Made by a program: the position numbers and the translations under genes
The notes under the pieces: generated by a model
Seen by the model: only the letters and a program-made list of their open reading frames with translations
Database searches by the model: none
Told to the model about the DNA's origin: nothing
NCBI GenBank assembly: GCA_012274445.1
Contig: JAAROD010000011.1
Location: forward strand, 682,001 to 746,000
Direction of reading: 5' to 3'
Source of the DNA: Sclerotiophoma versabilis
Taxonomy: Eukaryota; Ascomycota; Dothideomycetes; Pleosporales; Didymellaceae
Length of the DNA: 64,000 nucleotides
In this document: one piece after another, positions 34,767 to 46,497 of the stretch
Position numbering within the stretch: position 1 is the stretch's first letter
How the letters are laid out: the number at the start of each line of letters is the position of its first letter

Positions 34767-35694
34767 CTATTCGTCCATGTCAGCCTCCTTGGGCTCCTTC
34801 GGTTCCTGCGCTTCATGAAATTGTATCGCATCGTCAATGTAGCTCAGCACTGCGCCTAAGCTGTCCTCGTCCTGCACATCCAGCTTGAGGTACGATACCA
34901 TGCTGAAGTCGTCAATCAGTTGTGCGACAGCTTTGTTGAGCTTGTGGAATGCCGAGCCGCTCATCAAGCTTTCTGTTGTCGCAGGATCCCTGTACTTCCT
35001 GTTGTCTTCTTCATCCGTTGTTTTTCGTGACGGGTCATCCTCAATCAGATCAGCATCGACTTGCACGAAGCGCTTCAGCTCGCGCTTCGCTACCTGACCC
35101 TTGACCAGGTCCATCTTGCTAAGGATGTTGATGTGCGGCATCTCGAGCATGAGCATAGCGCTCATGGCTGACAGTGTTCCAGAGAAGAACTTGGGACGGT
35201 CGACGACAAATGTTGCCTCGAGGAGGTAGGCTGCGCACATGCGGATGTTCAGGCTACCGTGCATAAGAGTCTTGACGAGGCCTGGCAGGATCGGCACATG
35301 TGTGTATAGCTCAATCTGGCCCGGCATGTCGAAGACAATCAGGTAGTCTTCTGTGACTTCTTCGAGCGGATCTGTCAGGAAGTCGAGGTTCTCCATCAGG
35401 AACTCGAAGCAGTATATCAGACCGCCGTTGGGGCCAAGGCTCATTTCTTCCATGACATCCTCCAGACTGATCAGGTCTTTGATGTCAAGATCCGGCTCGA
35501 ATGCAAAGTCTTCGGCGGCAGGGTCGAGGTTCACGTAGAAGCATGGACGCTTGTTGTTCTGCAGGTGCTGGATGAGGCCGGTGCAGAAGGTAGACTTGCC
35601 AGCGCCAGCTGGGCCCTGTTTTGTGTTAGCACGGCAAAGACTGTTCGTTCTCGAGTCTGTCCCCTACCATCACCAGTGTGCCAAACTTACTCAT
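34767..35694 (-). CDS. GPN3: GPN-loop GTPase 3, 291 aa
   Basis: Two exons: 35694-35668 (27 nt, MSKFGTLVM) and 35615-34767; the 52-nt intron (donor GTAGGG, acceptor AAAACAG) is phase 0. Joined, the start reads MSKFGTLVMGPAGAGKSTFC, the P-loop of GPN3. The GPN loop is SLGPNGGLIYCFEF, preceded by FYVNLDPAAE; the G3 region is FDMPGQIELYTH and the base-specificity motif is ILSKMDLV. The C-terminus is acidic. GPN3 works with GPN1 (Npa3) in assembly and nuclear import of RNA polymerase II. The downstream exon has a GTG that could be misread as a start, but the P-loop exon settles the model. Divergent from SAM synthetase with 452 bp between starts. Confidence 0.95.
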
Positions 35695-36146
35695 GGCTGC
35701 GGTTATACAACTACGGCAGTCAGTGTGTTGCGTCACCGGTACAACCTGTCGCTGTCTGCGCAGGACGGCCACTTTTCTGCCGCAAAGGCGGTCTGAGCGG
35801 CAGATGGCTGGACTCAGGTGGTGGGGCATCGAGGGGAACCTCGTCTTCCAGGGTTTCTGCCAGCGCAAGGCGGTAATCCGGTATTAATTCTCATTTCTCA
35901 TTGGCTCCCTACCGGCAGCGGTCAAATGGTGTGCTAACGCTAGCGCGAACTCGGCGGGCGGCTTAGGCTGAGGTGGGAGGGCACGTTGAAAACTTCGGCA
36001 GATTGGAAACGACTCCAAACCTCATAAAGTCGCGCAGGCCCCTCCCTCCATCCCTCCAACCCTCCAACCATCCTCCAGCCCTCTCGCACATTTTCACGCG
36101 GTCGCAAGTCCTAGACTATCTTGTTGCTACCTCACATCTACTCACA
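35695..36146. promoter_or_regulatory. Divergent promoter GPN3 / SAM synthetase
   Basis: 452 bp between the two start codons. A CT-rich tract (CCCTCCCTCCATCCCTCC near 36042-36090) lies about 60-100 nt before the SAM synthetase ATG, as is common in strongly expressed fungal genes. No named factor site is claimed. Confidence 0.5.
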
Positions 36147-37513
36147 ATGACTGTCCCCAACGGCACCAACGGCACTGCGCCTAGCAAGGTACTTTTTCCA
36201 ATTGTCCGTGGTAGCCCCGCATTGTGCTTATCATTGTCCAGGGCAGCACCTTCCTCTTCACCTCCGAGTCGGTTGGTGAGGGCCACCCCGACAAGATCTG
36301 GTATGTCACCGTCCCATCTCTATCCAAGGTGGAGGCAGAGAAAATGCACATGACGTGCTACATTCTCTGCCACCCCCCACCAAACCCTCAACAGTACGAA
36401 CGGACACGATGCTAACGTGTCCACAGCGATCAGGTCTCCGACGCTATCCTCGATGCCTGCCTCAAGGAGGACCCGCTCTCCAAGGTTGCCTGCGAGACTG
36501 CTACCAAGACCGGTATGATCATGGTCTTCGGTGAGATTACCACCAAGGCCCACCTCGACTACCAGAAGATCATCCGTGGTGCCATCAAGGACATTGGCTA
36601 CGACTCCTCCGACAAGGGCTTCGACTACAAGACCTGCAATGTCCTTGTTGCCATTGAGCAGCAGTCGCCCGACATTGCTCAGGGTCTCCACTACGAGGAG
36701 GCCCTTGAGAAGCTCGGTGCTGGTGACCAGGGTATCATGTTTGGCTATGCCACCGACGAGACCCCTGAGCTCCTGCCCTTGACCCTCATCCTCTCCCACA
36801 AGCTCAACTCTGCCATGGCCGAGGCCCGTCGCGACGGCTCCCTGCCCTGGCTGCGACCTGACACCAAGACCCAGGTCACCGTTGAGTACGCTCACGATGG
36901 TGGTGCCGTCGTTCCCCTCCGTGTTGACACTGTTGTTGTTTCTGCCCAGCACAGCGAGGACATCACCACCGAGGAGCTCCGCAAGGAGATTAAGGAGAAG
37001 ATCATCAAGAAGGTCATCCCTGCCAAGTACCTTGATGACAACGTCAAGTACCACATCCAGCCCTCTGGCCTGTTCATCATTGGTGGACCCCAGGGTGACG
37101 CCGGACTTACCGGCCGTAAGATTATCGTCGACACCTACGGTGGTTGGGGTGCCCACGGTGGTGGTGCTTTCTCCGGAAAGGACTACTCCAAGGTCGACCG
37201 CTCCGCCGCTTACCTTGCCCGCTGGATCGCCAAGTCGCTCGTCAACGCCAAGCTGGCTCGCCGCGCATTGGTCCAGCTTTCCTACGCCATCGGTGTTTCT
37301 GAGCCGCTGTCCCTCTTCGTTGAGACCTATGGCACCTCAGACAAGACCTCCGATGAGCTCGTTGAGATCATCCACAAGAACTTTGACCTCCGCCCTGGTG
37401 TCATTGTCAAGGAGCTGAACCTCACCAACCCCATCTACAACACAACCGCTAAGAACGGTCACTTCACCAACCAGTCTTTCACCTGGGAGAAGCCCAAGGA
37501 GCTTAAGCTCTAA
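36147..37513 (+). CDS. SAM2: S-adenosylmethionine synthetase, 395 aa
   Basis: Three exons: 36147-36188, 36242-36300 and 36427-37513, with introns of 53 and 126 nt. The second intron splits the Cys codon of GHPDKICDQ, the ATP-binding signature. Other hallmarks are GAGDQGIMFGYATDE, the GGGAFSGKD loop and the YAIGVSEPLS block. The enzyme makes AdoMet from ATP and methionine in the cytosol, feeding all methylation. The start (MTVPNGTNGTAP) follows a short CACA-rich leader. Codon use is strongly biased to C-ending codons (GTC, ATC, AAG), unlike most neighbours, consistent with very high expression. A single copy is usual in filamentous ascomycetes. Confidence 0.96.
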
Positions 37514-38731
37514 ATGTACAACTTTAATGTTTGCACATGAGTGGTTTGAATCAACTTCAATCACAAGGTCAAGAAGTAACGATTTTGCGATATGATATGC
37601 ATATCTTGAAGAAGGCGGCAATTCTTCTTTCAACAAGTTTCGGCGTCGGGAAGGGCATATACCCCTGTGATCAGCAGCCCTCTTCAAAAGTTTCTTTTGC
37701 ATGTCATTTTGGTTTCCAGAGACTTTTACCAAGTCTACACGATAGAAAGTGCACCCAGTGCGGGCCATGCACGGCGTTAGAGATAGGAGCTTCAACAACG
37801 GGGCCTGAGTGCGTTGTCAACGCGCACATTGAGGCTTGAGCGCAGTTTGCGCCGTGGAGGTTAATAGGAGCAATTGAGAATTGGTTGTCTCTTTGGGACA
37901 ACTACATGATCAACATCAACATCATCATCATCATCATCGCATCTTACCGTGAGTCACTCGGCTGGCAATTTTGGTGCTTACTGCTTACCAGATGTTGAAC
38001 ATTGACTTCTGCCATGGTTATCGACTATTCTCATTGTCAAGTATCTGAAATATTCTGCTCGGCTCTGTACAACATTGCTTGAATTTGTTATCCAGCGTCG
38101 ATCTCAGGCACAGTTGTCACCACACCGCTGCGGGATGACGAATGGGAGCGCGCGCGCCGAACATTCTAACCCTACCAGGAACAACACAACATCTCAGCTG
38201 CCCAACTAGTCACGGCTGTTTCTGACCCATGTGATCATCAGTTACTGGTCACCTGTTTTCAGGTGTTGTTGTGAGACACGTCTCGCTTGGTAGGTGAGTA
38301 GGTCGTAGATTACGAGCCCCCTCTTTCGCGTCGCAATCTCTCTTTCCACCTCATCGTTGATAACAGCTGTTGACTTAATTTCTGTCGCGCGTCCATCCTT
38401 TTCTTTCTTGCATTGCTTGGACTCTTGAAAGTAAGTCCCACGTTCGAGTCTGATCGTTTTCACTCAAATATACGCGTCTTCTATGATCCTTTGGGCTTCA
38501 CGCGTCGGCCCTGCTACAGAGTCCGTTACGTGGGTCTCTCTCCGGACTGATTCTGCCGCGTTTTGCTCTCTTATGCCTTCAAATCTTGTCACTTTTTTGT
38601 AATTATTCGATCTCTTCTACCGTTGCCTTGTTGCTGGAACTTCTTTCGCATACACTTTGCACTCGAACCGCCGGGTCTGCCTGACCTAACCACCCGTAGC
38701 TTGACCAACAGACGCGCAACACGAAGCCACT
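37514..38731. other. Intergenic region with CAT microsatellite and two ACGCGT boxes
   Basis: 1.2 kb between SAM synthetase and the small basic protein. An (ATC)n-type microsatellite lies at about 37911-37938. Two MluI cell-cycle boxes lie at 38472 and 38500. No gene was recognised. Confidence 0.5.
38472..38505 (+). promoter_or_regulatory. Pair of ACGCGT (MCB-like) boxes
   Basis: ACGCGT at 38472-38477 and at 38500-38505, 28 bp apart, 227-260 nt upstream of the small basic protein ATG. ACGCGT is the core bound by MBF (Mbp1/Swi6 type) complexes in G1/S genes. Binding here is inferred from the motif only. Confidence 0.4.
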
Positions 38732-39076
38732 ATGCCAGCCTCAACACGCGCCAGCACCGGCAACAGCAAGCCGCGCATTGTACAACAGATCGAAAACGCG
38801 GTCGCACCAAAAAAACGCATGACCACTACAGCTAATACGTCAAAACCACGCACAACAACCGGCCGTGTCGCAAAGCCCAAGGCCACAGCTACCACCACAG
38901 GGCCGAGGACTAAAGTCGTCAAGAAGAGACGCACACCTACGGAGAAGGTGAAGGATAAGGTTGTGGGGACTGCAGAGAAGATGGTGGGTGAGGTCGAGGG
39001 GAAGCCTGGGAAGAAGGCAGCTGGGACGAGGAAGGCAAATGGCACGGGTGCGGGCGCAACGAGGAGACGTGTTTAG
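38732..39076 (+). CDS. Small lysine/threonine-rich basic protein, histone-H1-like, 114 aa
   Basis: Single exon. The product is extremely basic and low in hydrophobics: about a third of residues are Lys, Arg or Thr, with tracts KPRTTTGRVAKPKATATT and KVVKKRRTPTEKVKDK, ending in ATRRRV. Composition resembles H1 tails or small chromatin-binding proteins, but I see no winged-helix H1 globular domain. Nuclear, nucleic-acid-binding function is an inference. Two ACGCGT boxes upstream fit S-phase expression. The ATG (CACTATGCC) is the first after a long pyrimidine-rich leader. It could be a spurious short ORF, but the composition is far from random. Confidence 0.6.
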   Translation: MPASTRASTGNSKPRIVQQIENAVAPKKRMTTTANTSKPRTTTGRVAKPKATATTTGPRTKVVKKRRTPTEKVKDKVVGTAEKMVGEVEGKPGKKAAGTRKANGTGAGATRRRV

Positions 39077-39873
39077 GCGAGCAGCGAACCCTTGCAAGAT
39101 TATTGGATCCATTAAACGTCTCTGCTAGTTCTGCAATTTGTGAAATCTAACTGTTCTCGCGATTGCTACCCTCTGCTCCTTTGTACACGATCTTCTCAGC
39201 CGCTGACACAAACGTGGACAGACCAGCTGAAGGTACCCATCACAACCTTTCCGTACAGCACCCAGCACACTGTACTACCTCTTGAGTACTAGTCGTTCCT
39301 TTTGCGCGGCCAGGTGGCATCACCATGGCATCTGTCCAACGACAATCTGATTCAAATCCAAGACTACACGCCAACCTAGTTACCAATGGGAAGACAAGAC
39401 CATCCTCTGCTTTGGCTAATAGTAACCATGAATCGAGATACCCATCACATGTGCTTGATGTCCGGTTTGTCGTCAGATATATCGAGATTTGATTGTTCAC
39501 CGGATGATGTTCCCGAAGAACACAAAATTGAATGGAGTATGAGATAGGAACATTATCCAACGAACAGCGACGCTGTTTGTCTTGATGTTCAAGTCTGTCA
39601 CTCTCCACAATCTGAGGGGTTCGCTGCAGCTTGGAGTATCGTTATGGTAGCCGAGCTGGATCACCGGCATGCTGTTGACATTCTGTGATCTCGATTCTGA
39701 GCTTTACTGATTGATGCTCGACGACGTAGACACTCTCGAATCAAATCCCTTGTTCAAGTAGGGGATTCTCACTTCATTCCCCATATTCTTCCTTATCGTT
39801 CTCCTGTCGTGTGCTTGCAAGTACACCTTAGTATTGAGCTAGGACACGCCGCCGCGTGTAGGCGCATGCGAGA
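39077..39873. other. Intergenic region, 0.8 kb
   Basis: AT-richer spacer with short random frames; nothing supported. Confidence 0.4.
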
Positions 39874-40330
39874 TCATGGATCAGGAGCTGCAAGCAAGCA
39901 TTCGGGACTCTGGGCGCCGACATACTGAAGGAGAATATCTTTCCTGGCAAAGGTGTGATGCTGTGGAAATAGTGTTCTCTCAAACATTGGGTTGGCACTG
40001 ATAAAGGGGAGCTGATCTCGACCTACAATACGTCTAAAGAGATACGTATTTTCTGGAATAATACCAAACAGTCTCTGCCGTTTGGAAAAGTGAACAGAGA
40101 ACGTCGTTTCCCTACGATTGGAAAAGTGCAAACCACTTCTCTCGATGAAGCCCTTACCTACTACAGCCAGACTTTCGAAGCGATCGAGTAAAAAATCGAT
40201 ATCTTCCCTGATTACACTTGGTCATCCTCCGATATCAAAACAGAATCCCAATTCGACTCTGGGCCTCTGAAGCTTCGCAGATAATCATCGAGCGAGTTCA
40301 AAGAATAGTTTGAAAGTCGTCATCTACATG
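39874..40330 (-). pseudogene. Decayed minus-strand gene fragment, unknown family
   Basis: One frame stays protein-like from about 40320 down to the stop at 39874 but is broken by TGA at 40285-40287 and TGA at 40222-40224. Pieces are TTFKLFFELA, LSAKLQRPRVELGFCFDIGG, then PSVIREDIDFLLDRFESLAV and, to the end, FSVHFSKRQRLFGIIPENTY and FARKDILLQYVGAQSPE. Both TGAs would restore Arg if read as CGA, suggesting C-to-T change. Further upstream (to about 40560) the same frame has more stops. The family was not recognised. A live multi-exon gene is less likely because no donor/acceptor flanks the stops. Confidence 0.45.
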
Positions 40331-40698
40331 TTGAGAAGAACTCAGTGTTGTAAAAAGCCGAAAAATTAGCTATGAATGGATCGCTGTTTACCAGCATGTG
40401 GTAGGGCGAGACACCTATACCGGTATTGTTGAGTGGATCCATATGATCATGCATACATCACAAGAAGAACGACAGCTGCTATCTGGTCAACTGTGGCTAG
40501 ATATCAAAGTAGGTGACAAATTGGGTGAAAATATGCTGGGAAACCTGTGAGATCTATTATAGTACCATAATACTTAAACACTCAGCTGCCTGCTCATGCA
40601 AATCGCGGGCATCGCTGTACCAATCATAGAAGGATCCACGCCCACAAACCATCATATATTGAGAATCCAAACACGCTTGATGACTTTTCATACATCTC
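40331..40698. other. Intergenic / decayed region
   Basis: Probably the eroded 5' part of the pseudogene above plus the 3' UTR of the membrane-protein gene. No supported feature. Confidence 0.35.
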
Positions 40699-41849
40699 TT
40701 ACTCTCCCCCATCTCCACCGTCCACGTACCCCTGTTTCTCCCTTCTACAACGCTCTTCATCCTCCATCTCCTCAACTTCCGCCAGAACCTCTTCAAACGA
40801 CCGGTTGCTCCTCCCCGGCAGCGCCCACCTGTTCACAGCCCTCAGTTTCTGCTCATGCTTACGGAAGCTCTGGCCAGTGAAGTGCTCAAAGCCAAATCTC
40901 GCGGTGCTGTGCGGTGCGATGGCATAGGCGATGGCCCAAGCAGACCCGAGGCGTGGTTACCGTTGTCCGCATGGAGTTGGGAGCGCAGAAGGACTAACGA
41001 GTTGTAGTCAGTTCTCTGGTGTGGAACTAGGTGGTCCAGGACCGGTTTAGTGGAGTAGATAGAGGTGGATGCGTGCTCTTGTCCGAGTGGTGAGGGAGAA
41101 GAGCTCATCGATGGTGTACCCGGCTGCGGAGGGAACTTGGACGCAGGGAAAGCCAGTCGAGCATTCGGTCGTCGTAGCGCTCCAATCTCCAACCCAGAGC
41201 GTGGTTTAGAAAATCTTGCAAGTGGCGCCGCAGTTTCGAATGCGGACGGTAGCGATGAAGGTGTTGCAGGCGGTGCATCCTGCAAGAAGTCAGAATTTCC
41301 CTCCCCATCGAACATCTCCGTCACCTCAACCTCAACGTGCACCTGCATCTCTCCTTTCTCACCCACTTTTTCCCCATACTCCCATCTAGTACCCTGGTCT
41401 TCAATCCAGCGCCATACCTTTCCCCAAACCCCCTCGATCCCGTCATCCAGCCCATACCCAGCTTGATCCAGCGCCACAACACCAAGGGTAAGCTCGGCCG
41501 CGCACACTACGCCAACAAGTCCGCCACAAAGCTCATTGAGCTGAGGAACACAGCCGGGATCCTCAAGGGCTGCAGCGAGACCGACGAAGGTCCAAGCTAC
41601 GGCGATTGAGACACCGGTGTTGTGCGTGATGGTTTTGACGAGGTTGGACAGTTTTTGGAAATGAGTGTGTGACGGATCAATTGGAGGGTGAATTGCTGGT
41701 GCGCCTAGTGCAATGACATGTTGGGATGGATCATCGCTCAATGCAGCTGGAGTCGTGATCCTGGTGGCGACAGGTGGTGATGCAGCTGGAAGCGCAGGCG
41801 GGAAGAAGTACGAAGGCTCGCGCAGCGAAGAGGTGGTCAAGAATGGCAT
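40699..41849 (-). CDS. Putative two-TM membrane protein of unknown function
   Basis: The long exon runs from ATG 41849 (MPFLTTSSLREPS) to about 41100; unspliced, its frame would end at 40842. Two hydrophobic segments, GVSIAVAWTFVGLAAALED and LCGGLVGVVCAAELTLGVVAL, probably cross a membrane, followed by an acidic then Pro/Ser-rich region. A 3' exon at 40906-40699 in another frame is clearly coding (ARFGFEHFTGQSFRKHEQK, EEVLAEVEEMEDEERCRRE) and ends in TAA. It fits a 54-nt intron (40907-40960, GTAACC to CGCACAG) and a small 33-nt exon 40993-40961 behind a CTGAC branch and TCGTTAG acceptor. The donor feeding that small exon, which must be phase 2, was not identified, so the middle join is unresolved. 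No family was recognised. Confidence 0.6.
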
Positions 41850-42401
41850 GGTGTAGCTGAGTACTTGAGTTGTTGAAGAGCATGTGGGAGCAGCTTGTTT
41901 CATTCAGCGTGCGAGGAATTTGCGAAACGCGTAAAGTGAAAGGAACGATGAGTTTGCTTCCAACGACGAGTTGCCACTGTGACGAAATAAACATGCAGGA
42001 ACGACAAACAATATGATACGAAGAGAGCGAATACTGCCTTCGACAGTGCATCGATTGCTAAGCTGTGTTGTTGCAATACGCTCACAACCCATGTAAAAGA
42101 ATGTCCAAAGAGCAGTTCACCTTGCGGCGTAAACTCTTCATGAAAGAAAGCAAACCCAAGCCAAAAACGCCAACATCGCTACAGCATAGCTGCGCGGTCC
42201 CTATTAAACGATACCAAGAACATATCCAATCTTACGATGAATAGACGCACATGCAGTCTTTGCTGCGAAAGCAAAATGAGCCCGCTCAAGTCCAAAACAC
42301 GCTATCCAAAGCTTTCCCCAAGATTGCAAGAACGCCAGTCATTACGTTCGTGAATCTTAATGTATCATACAGCCTCCCCAAATCATCTAGTGTCGAATAA
42401 C
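41850..42401. other. Intergenic region
   Basis: About 550 nt holding the promoter of the membrane-protein gene and the 3' UTR of the Ace2/Swi5-like gene. Nothing else seen. Confidence 0.4.
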
Positions 42402-44397
42402 TTATACAGTGGTGAAGTCAAGAAAGTCGTATGAGTTGTTGTCAACGGCTGTGAAGTCGCTCATTGCCTTCATCTCAAGATCGAATTGGGACATCGAAGG
42501 CTCAGGTCGAATGTCAAAGAGCTCCTCTAATTCATCTTTGGGCTCGATCGGCGATGTCGGTGGCGTTGTGAATTGTTGCGACTGGACTGATGACCGCGAT
42601 GGCGAGTCCGTGACCTTCAATGGGCTTGACTGATATGACTGCTTCCGGTCGTGTACTGATTCACGCGATCGTGGGCGGTAGTCACCTGGTGATAGAGGAG
42701 GTGTCTGTGCGGGTTCGTCGGATAGCTGTCGGAGGAGGTTCATCGATGCAACTTCGCCGGCGTACGATGTGGTAAGCGTGAAGGTGTCGTCGTTGGTCTC
42801 CTCGTGATATGGGCTTGATTGAGGATCAAAACTGGATTGGGGTCAGTACAAGGTCCGACAGAATGTGGGAGTGAACTGCATACCTGAATGGATCTGTTGA
42901 TGCGTTTACTGGCTCGTTGAAGTTTTGCGATTGGGTCGACTCGTATGATTCATATGGCGAGCGGGCGTCGGAGCCTGGTGAGCTTGCTGAGACAGACGAA
43001 GCTGCAGAGATAAGAGCACGTCGAGTCCTGCTAGCCTTCTCTACACGCTCTTCCATTTCAGGGCGCTGTTTCTTTGGCCTACCGCGCTTGGCCTGTCGTC
43101 GTACGGCATCAGCGAACCCACCAATACACATACCGCGCTGTCGGTGCCGTGTGAGTGCATCTTGTCGCGCAAAGCCGGCGCCGCAGGGGCACTTGTAAGG
43201 CTTGTTGCCGGTGTGAATCTTCGCATGACGCTTGAGGTCATGCTGTCGTACAAAACACTTGCCACATCCATTACACTTATATTGCCTGTCGCCAAGATGT
43301 GTCTGGACGTGCGAGCGAATGTTTTCCCTCCTGCCGAAGACCTTGCCACAATCCTGGTACAGACATGTCCACTTGTTTGTCTTGGAGTCTTGCTCGCTGA
43401 TATAGCGCTGGACTTCTTCGGGAGCAATGCCGGTGTACTCGAGGCTGGCATCAATCTCGAGATCTGTGTACATCGGGGCCTCTTCGAAAGGGCTTACTGG
43501 GAGCGGCAGACCGTTAGGGATGCCGTGTGTTGGGCTGTGCGGGTCCAATGCAGGAAGAAGTGTGGGTGGGTGGGAGAAGGGTGTTTCGTGAGAAGGATCT
43601 TCTCTGATACCCTGGAGAAAAGGCTGCGACATCCTCATACGCGGCGAGGCTTGTGGTGATGGCGAGACATCTGATGTGTAGTATCCAGAAGAGTCGTAAC
43701 CGTTGTCTTGGTCAGGATTCTCAAAGTCGAAGGTCATCGCGCGTGATGTTGGCTGAAGGTTGATGTCTGCAACGTCGTTGAAGTTGGTGGGATGCGGCGC
43801 CATACCAAACGACTGGTGGCTGGGCAATTGTGCTGGCTTTTCTGGGATGACAGCTTGTGGTGCTGGTGCAACCGTTGGTGTGGGGAGAATGTTAATGAAG
43901 ACCTGTCCACATGAGCCATACACAGACTGGATGTGCTCGTGGAGGTCCTTCAACTGTTGTTCAGTTGGAGCTTTGGGAGGTGATTGAGGTCGGTTCTGGG
44001 GAGACTGAGGGCGGGACGCATAGATGGGCGTCCGTGGTGATCTGCATCTGGGAGATAACTGTACTGGGGAGTGTAGGAAGGCCTCCTGGGGGCCCGGCTG
44101 GGGCTGGCTGTGCGATTGCGCTACTTGCATAGTTTGCTGTGATGGTTGTCCTAGATGGTTAGTAAAACTTACCGTACTGTGCTCCTGCTGGTAGGGACTG
44201 GGGCTAGGTGCTTGGATCGACTCAAGGTTGAGGCCTCGAAGATCCAAGCTCATGCCTGTCCGGTTGTGTCGCCGTTGCTGCTGGCTGACAGGGCTGTGTC
44301 GTACGCTGGGCATCTCGAATGCATTTGGGGTCGATAGTTGGCGCCTGTGTTGCATTCGTCGGCGGGAGATGCCCTGGGGTGAATTTGTGGACAGCAT
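42402..44397 (-). CDS. Ace2/Swi5-like C2H2 zinc-finger transcription factor, 647 aa
   Basis: Two exons: 44397-42884 and 42831-42402; the 52-nt intron (42832-42883) splits a Ser codon. Three zinc fingers lie at about residues 345-430: CLYQDCGKVFGRRENIRSH, CNGCGKCFVRQHDLKRH and CPCGAGFARQDALTRHRQRGMC, the last with the Cys-Pro-Cys start typical of Swi5/Ace2, followed by a basic RRQAKRGRPKKQRP nuclear signal. The N-terminus MLSTNSPQGISRRRMQHRRQ is the usual start in filamentous fungi. The rest is Gln/Ser/Pro-rich with an acidic end (EELFDIRPEPSMSQFDLE). Yeast relatives drive late-M/G1 genes for cell separation; in moulds they affect septation and conidiation. A 36-nt in-frame intron-like stretch lies at 44137-44172. 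Confidence 0.9.
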
Positions 44398-45029
44398 ACT
44401 GATGCTCGTCGAGTCCGGTGTTGTTGTCCGAGGACGGGTGTCCTTTAGTGTCCGATACTGATGTAAGTGAGCCAGTGTTCTTCGAACTGATGGATTTCCA
44501 CTTTGAAAGACGGGCTAAGACATACCTCACGCAAATACAAGCGGCGCTCCGCCGGGCGGTTGGTCTCCTTATGGTATCCTCAGTACAGTGCAGTCTCCCA
44601 GAGCCTGCCTCAAGTAAGTATCACCGGCCGAAGCCTATGCAGATAGATGTAGAACGCGGTAGTGCTGGCGATGTGCGGCCAGAGAAAGGCAAGCGATAGA
44701 TGCGCTAGAGTTTGTGGGGATGGGATGCGAGGGGTGTGGGTTCTCAAGGTTTGATGTATCGACGCAGCGAGGTGGAGATGACGATGTCTAGTACTGCTTC
44801 CGGCAATTCGTCAACACAAACATCCGGACGCGGTTACCCAGCAACGCAGGCGCCACTTCCAGCACGGGCCTGATCGCTGCATGGCGCTTTCCAACTTTCG
44901 CCGCCGCACCAGCCACGCTCGGCTCTTACTAAGCAGCCCACATTGGAAGCTAAATCGCCTCGCCTTATCCAGAGAATTTCCCTCTAGCTACCTTCTGCAC
45001 CGACTGAGGAAGACAACCCGTTTGTCTAG
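44398..45029. other. Divergent promoter region, Ace2/Swi5-like and ubiquitin-eS31
   Basis: Between two divergent genes. Short frames near 44418-44700 are incidental. A pyrimidine-rich stretch just before 45029 is probably the transcription start region of the ribosomal protein gene. Confidence 0.4.
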
Positions 45030-45207
45030 GTAAGCACTTCTCTCTATTGCGCGCCTTGCCGTCGTTGAAGGCAGGCACGGTGGCTTCAAGACGGGCAGGC
45101 ACGTTCCTTCCTGTCTTTGAAATGCCGGTTCTGTCTTCAATCTCTGTTCCTTGGACGCAGGCAGGCGCCTGACCACTTGGTTCAAATTATTCTAACGGAC
45201 TTTGCAG
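45030..45207 (+). other. Probable 5' UTR intron of the ubiquitin-eS31 gene
   Basis: GTAAGC at 45030 and TCTAACGGACTTTGCAG ending at 45207 make a 178-nt intron that ends 6 nt before the ATG. 5' UTR introns are common in fungal ribosomal protein genes. Confidence 0.6.
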
Positions 45208-45213
45208 GCCGCC

Positions 45214-45730
<517 letters not shown>

Positions 45731-46497
45731 GCGCGTCGCCCACCATGATCGATACGAGTTACGACATCAAGGCAACTATGGAGGACTGAAAAGACACCAC
45801 CATATGTCGGGCATCTAGAATCAATCAAGGATCAAGACTCACAAACCAATCGTGCATGCTTTGTGATTTTTGGTTGCGTGATGTTGCACTTTGCTTGTTA
45901 TCCCTTAGCTCCCCGCCACAATACTCGCAGACCCTGCTGAGCACTTAGGCGGACTGCTGCACGCCGGCTCCGCTGTGTTCCCTCGACATTTGCCGTAACC
46001 GTTGGTTCATGTTGGTTCAACAGTAACCCCGCGTTTTAGCATGCGCGCTTCAGCTGCAAGGCCTCAGTGTTGAGAAGCAAGTAAGCTCGTTGACTAGACG
46101 ATTTCAGGTATATGCATGCATGGTGCAACAGATACAACGCCCAGCTCAGCCATGAAGATGCAACCGATACTGGAGGCACCGTAGCGGCCACGTCTACTTC
46201 TGAAATAATCTGTCATTCACAAATGTTGACGTCTCGAAGTGAAAGTTATAGTATGTTTTGTCCGTCAATTGAGCTAGGCAGTCGGCAGCATTGACAGTGG
46301 ACTACCTTTTATCATACCGACAAAATCCCACGCAAGCGAGACAACTGTTATAAGATCTGTTCTTGAAATGAAGCTCGCTGCTAACGCTATTTGTAATCGC
46401 TCGTTACCTTGCGCCATGCTAAACGCCTCTATGCCAACGCCATCTATGCAATCGTAAACACCACTCTCTAACCCAATCCATCCTTTCACGATTCCTT
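45731..46497. other. Convergent 3' spacer
   Basis: About 770 nt between the stops of the ubiquitin-eS31 and allantoinase genes. No ORF with protein character. Confidence 0.4.

Noticed and set aside
36320..37156. Minus-strand 278-codon ORF
   Set aside because: It lies antisense to SAM synthetase, whose strongly biased codons leave the opposite frame open; the peptide is Gly/Val/Leu-rich shadow sequence.
36531..37418. Plus-strand 83- and 178-codon ORFs in another frame
   Set aside because: Ser/Arg/Pro-rich frame shadows of SAM synthetase caused by its C-ending codons.
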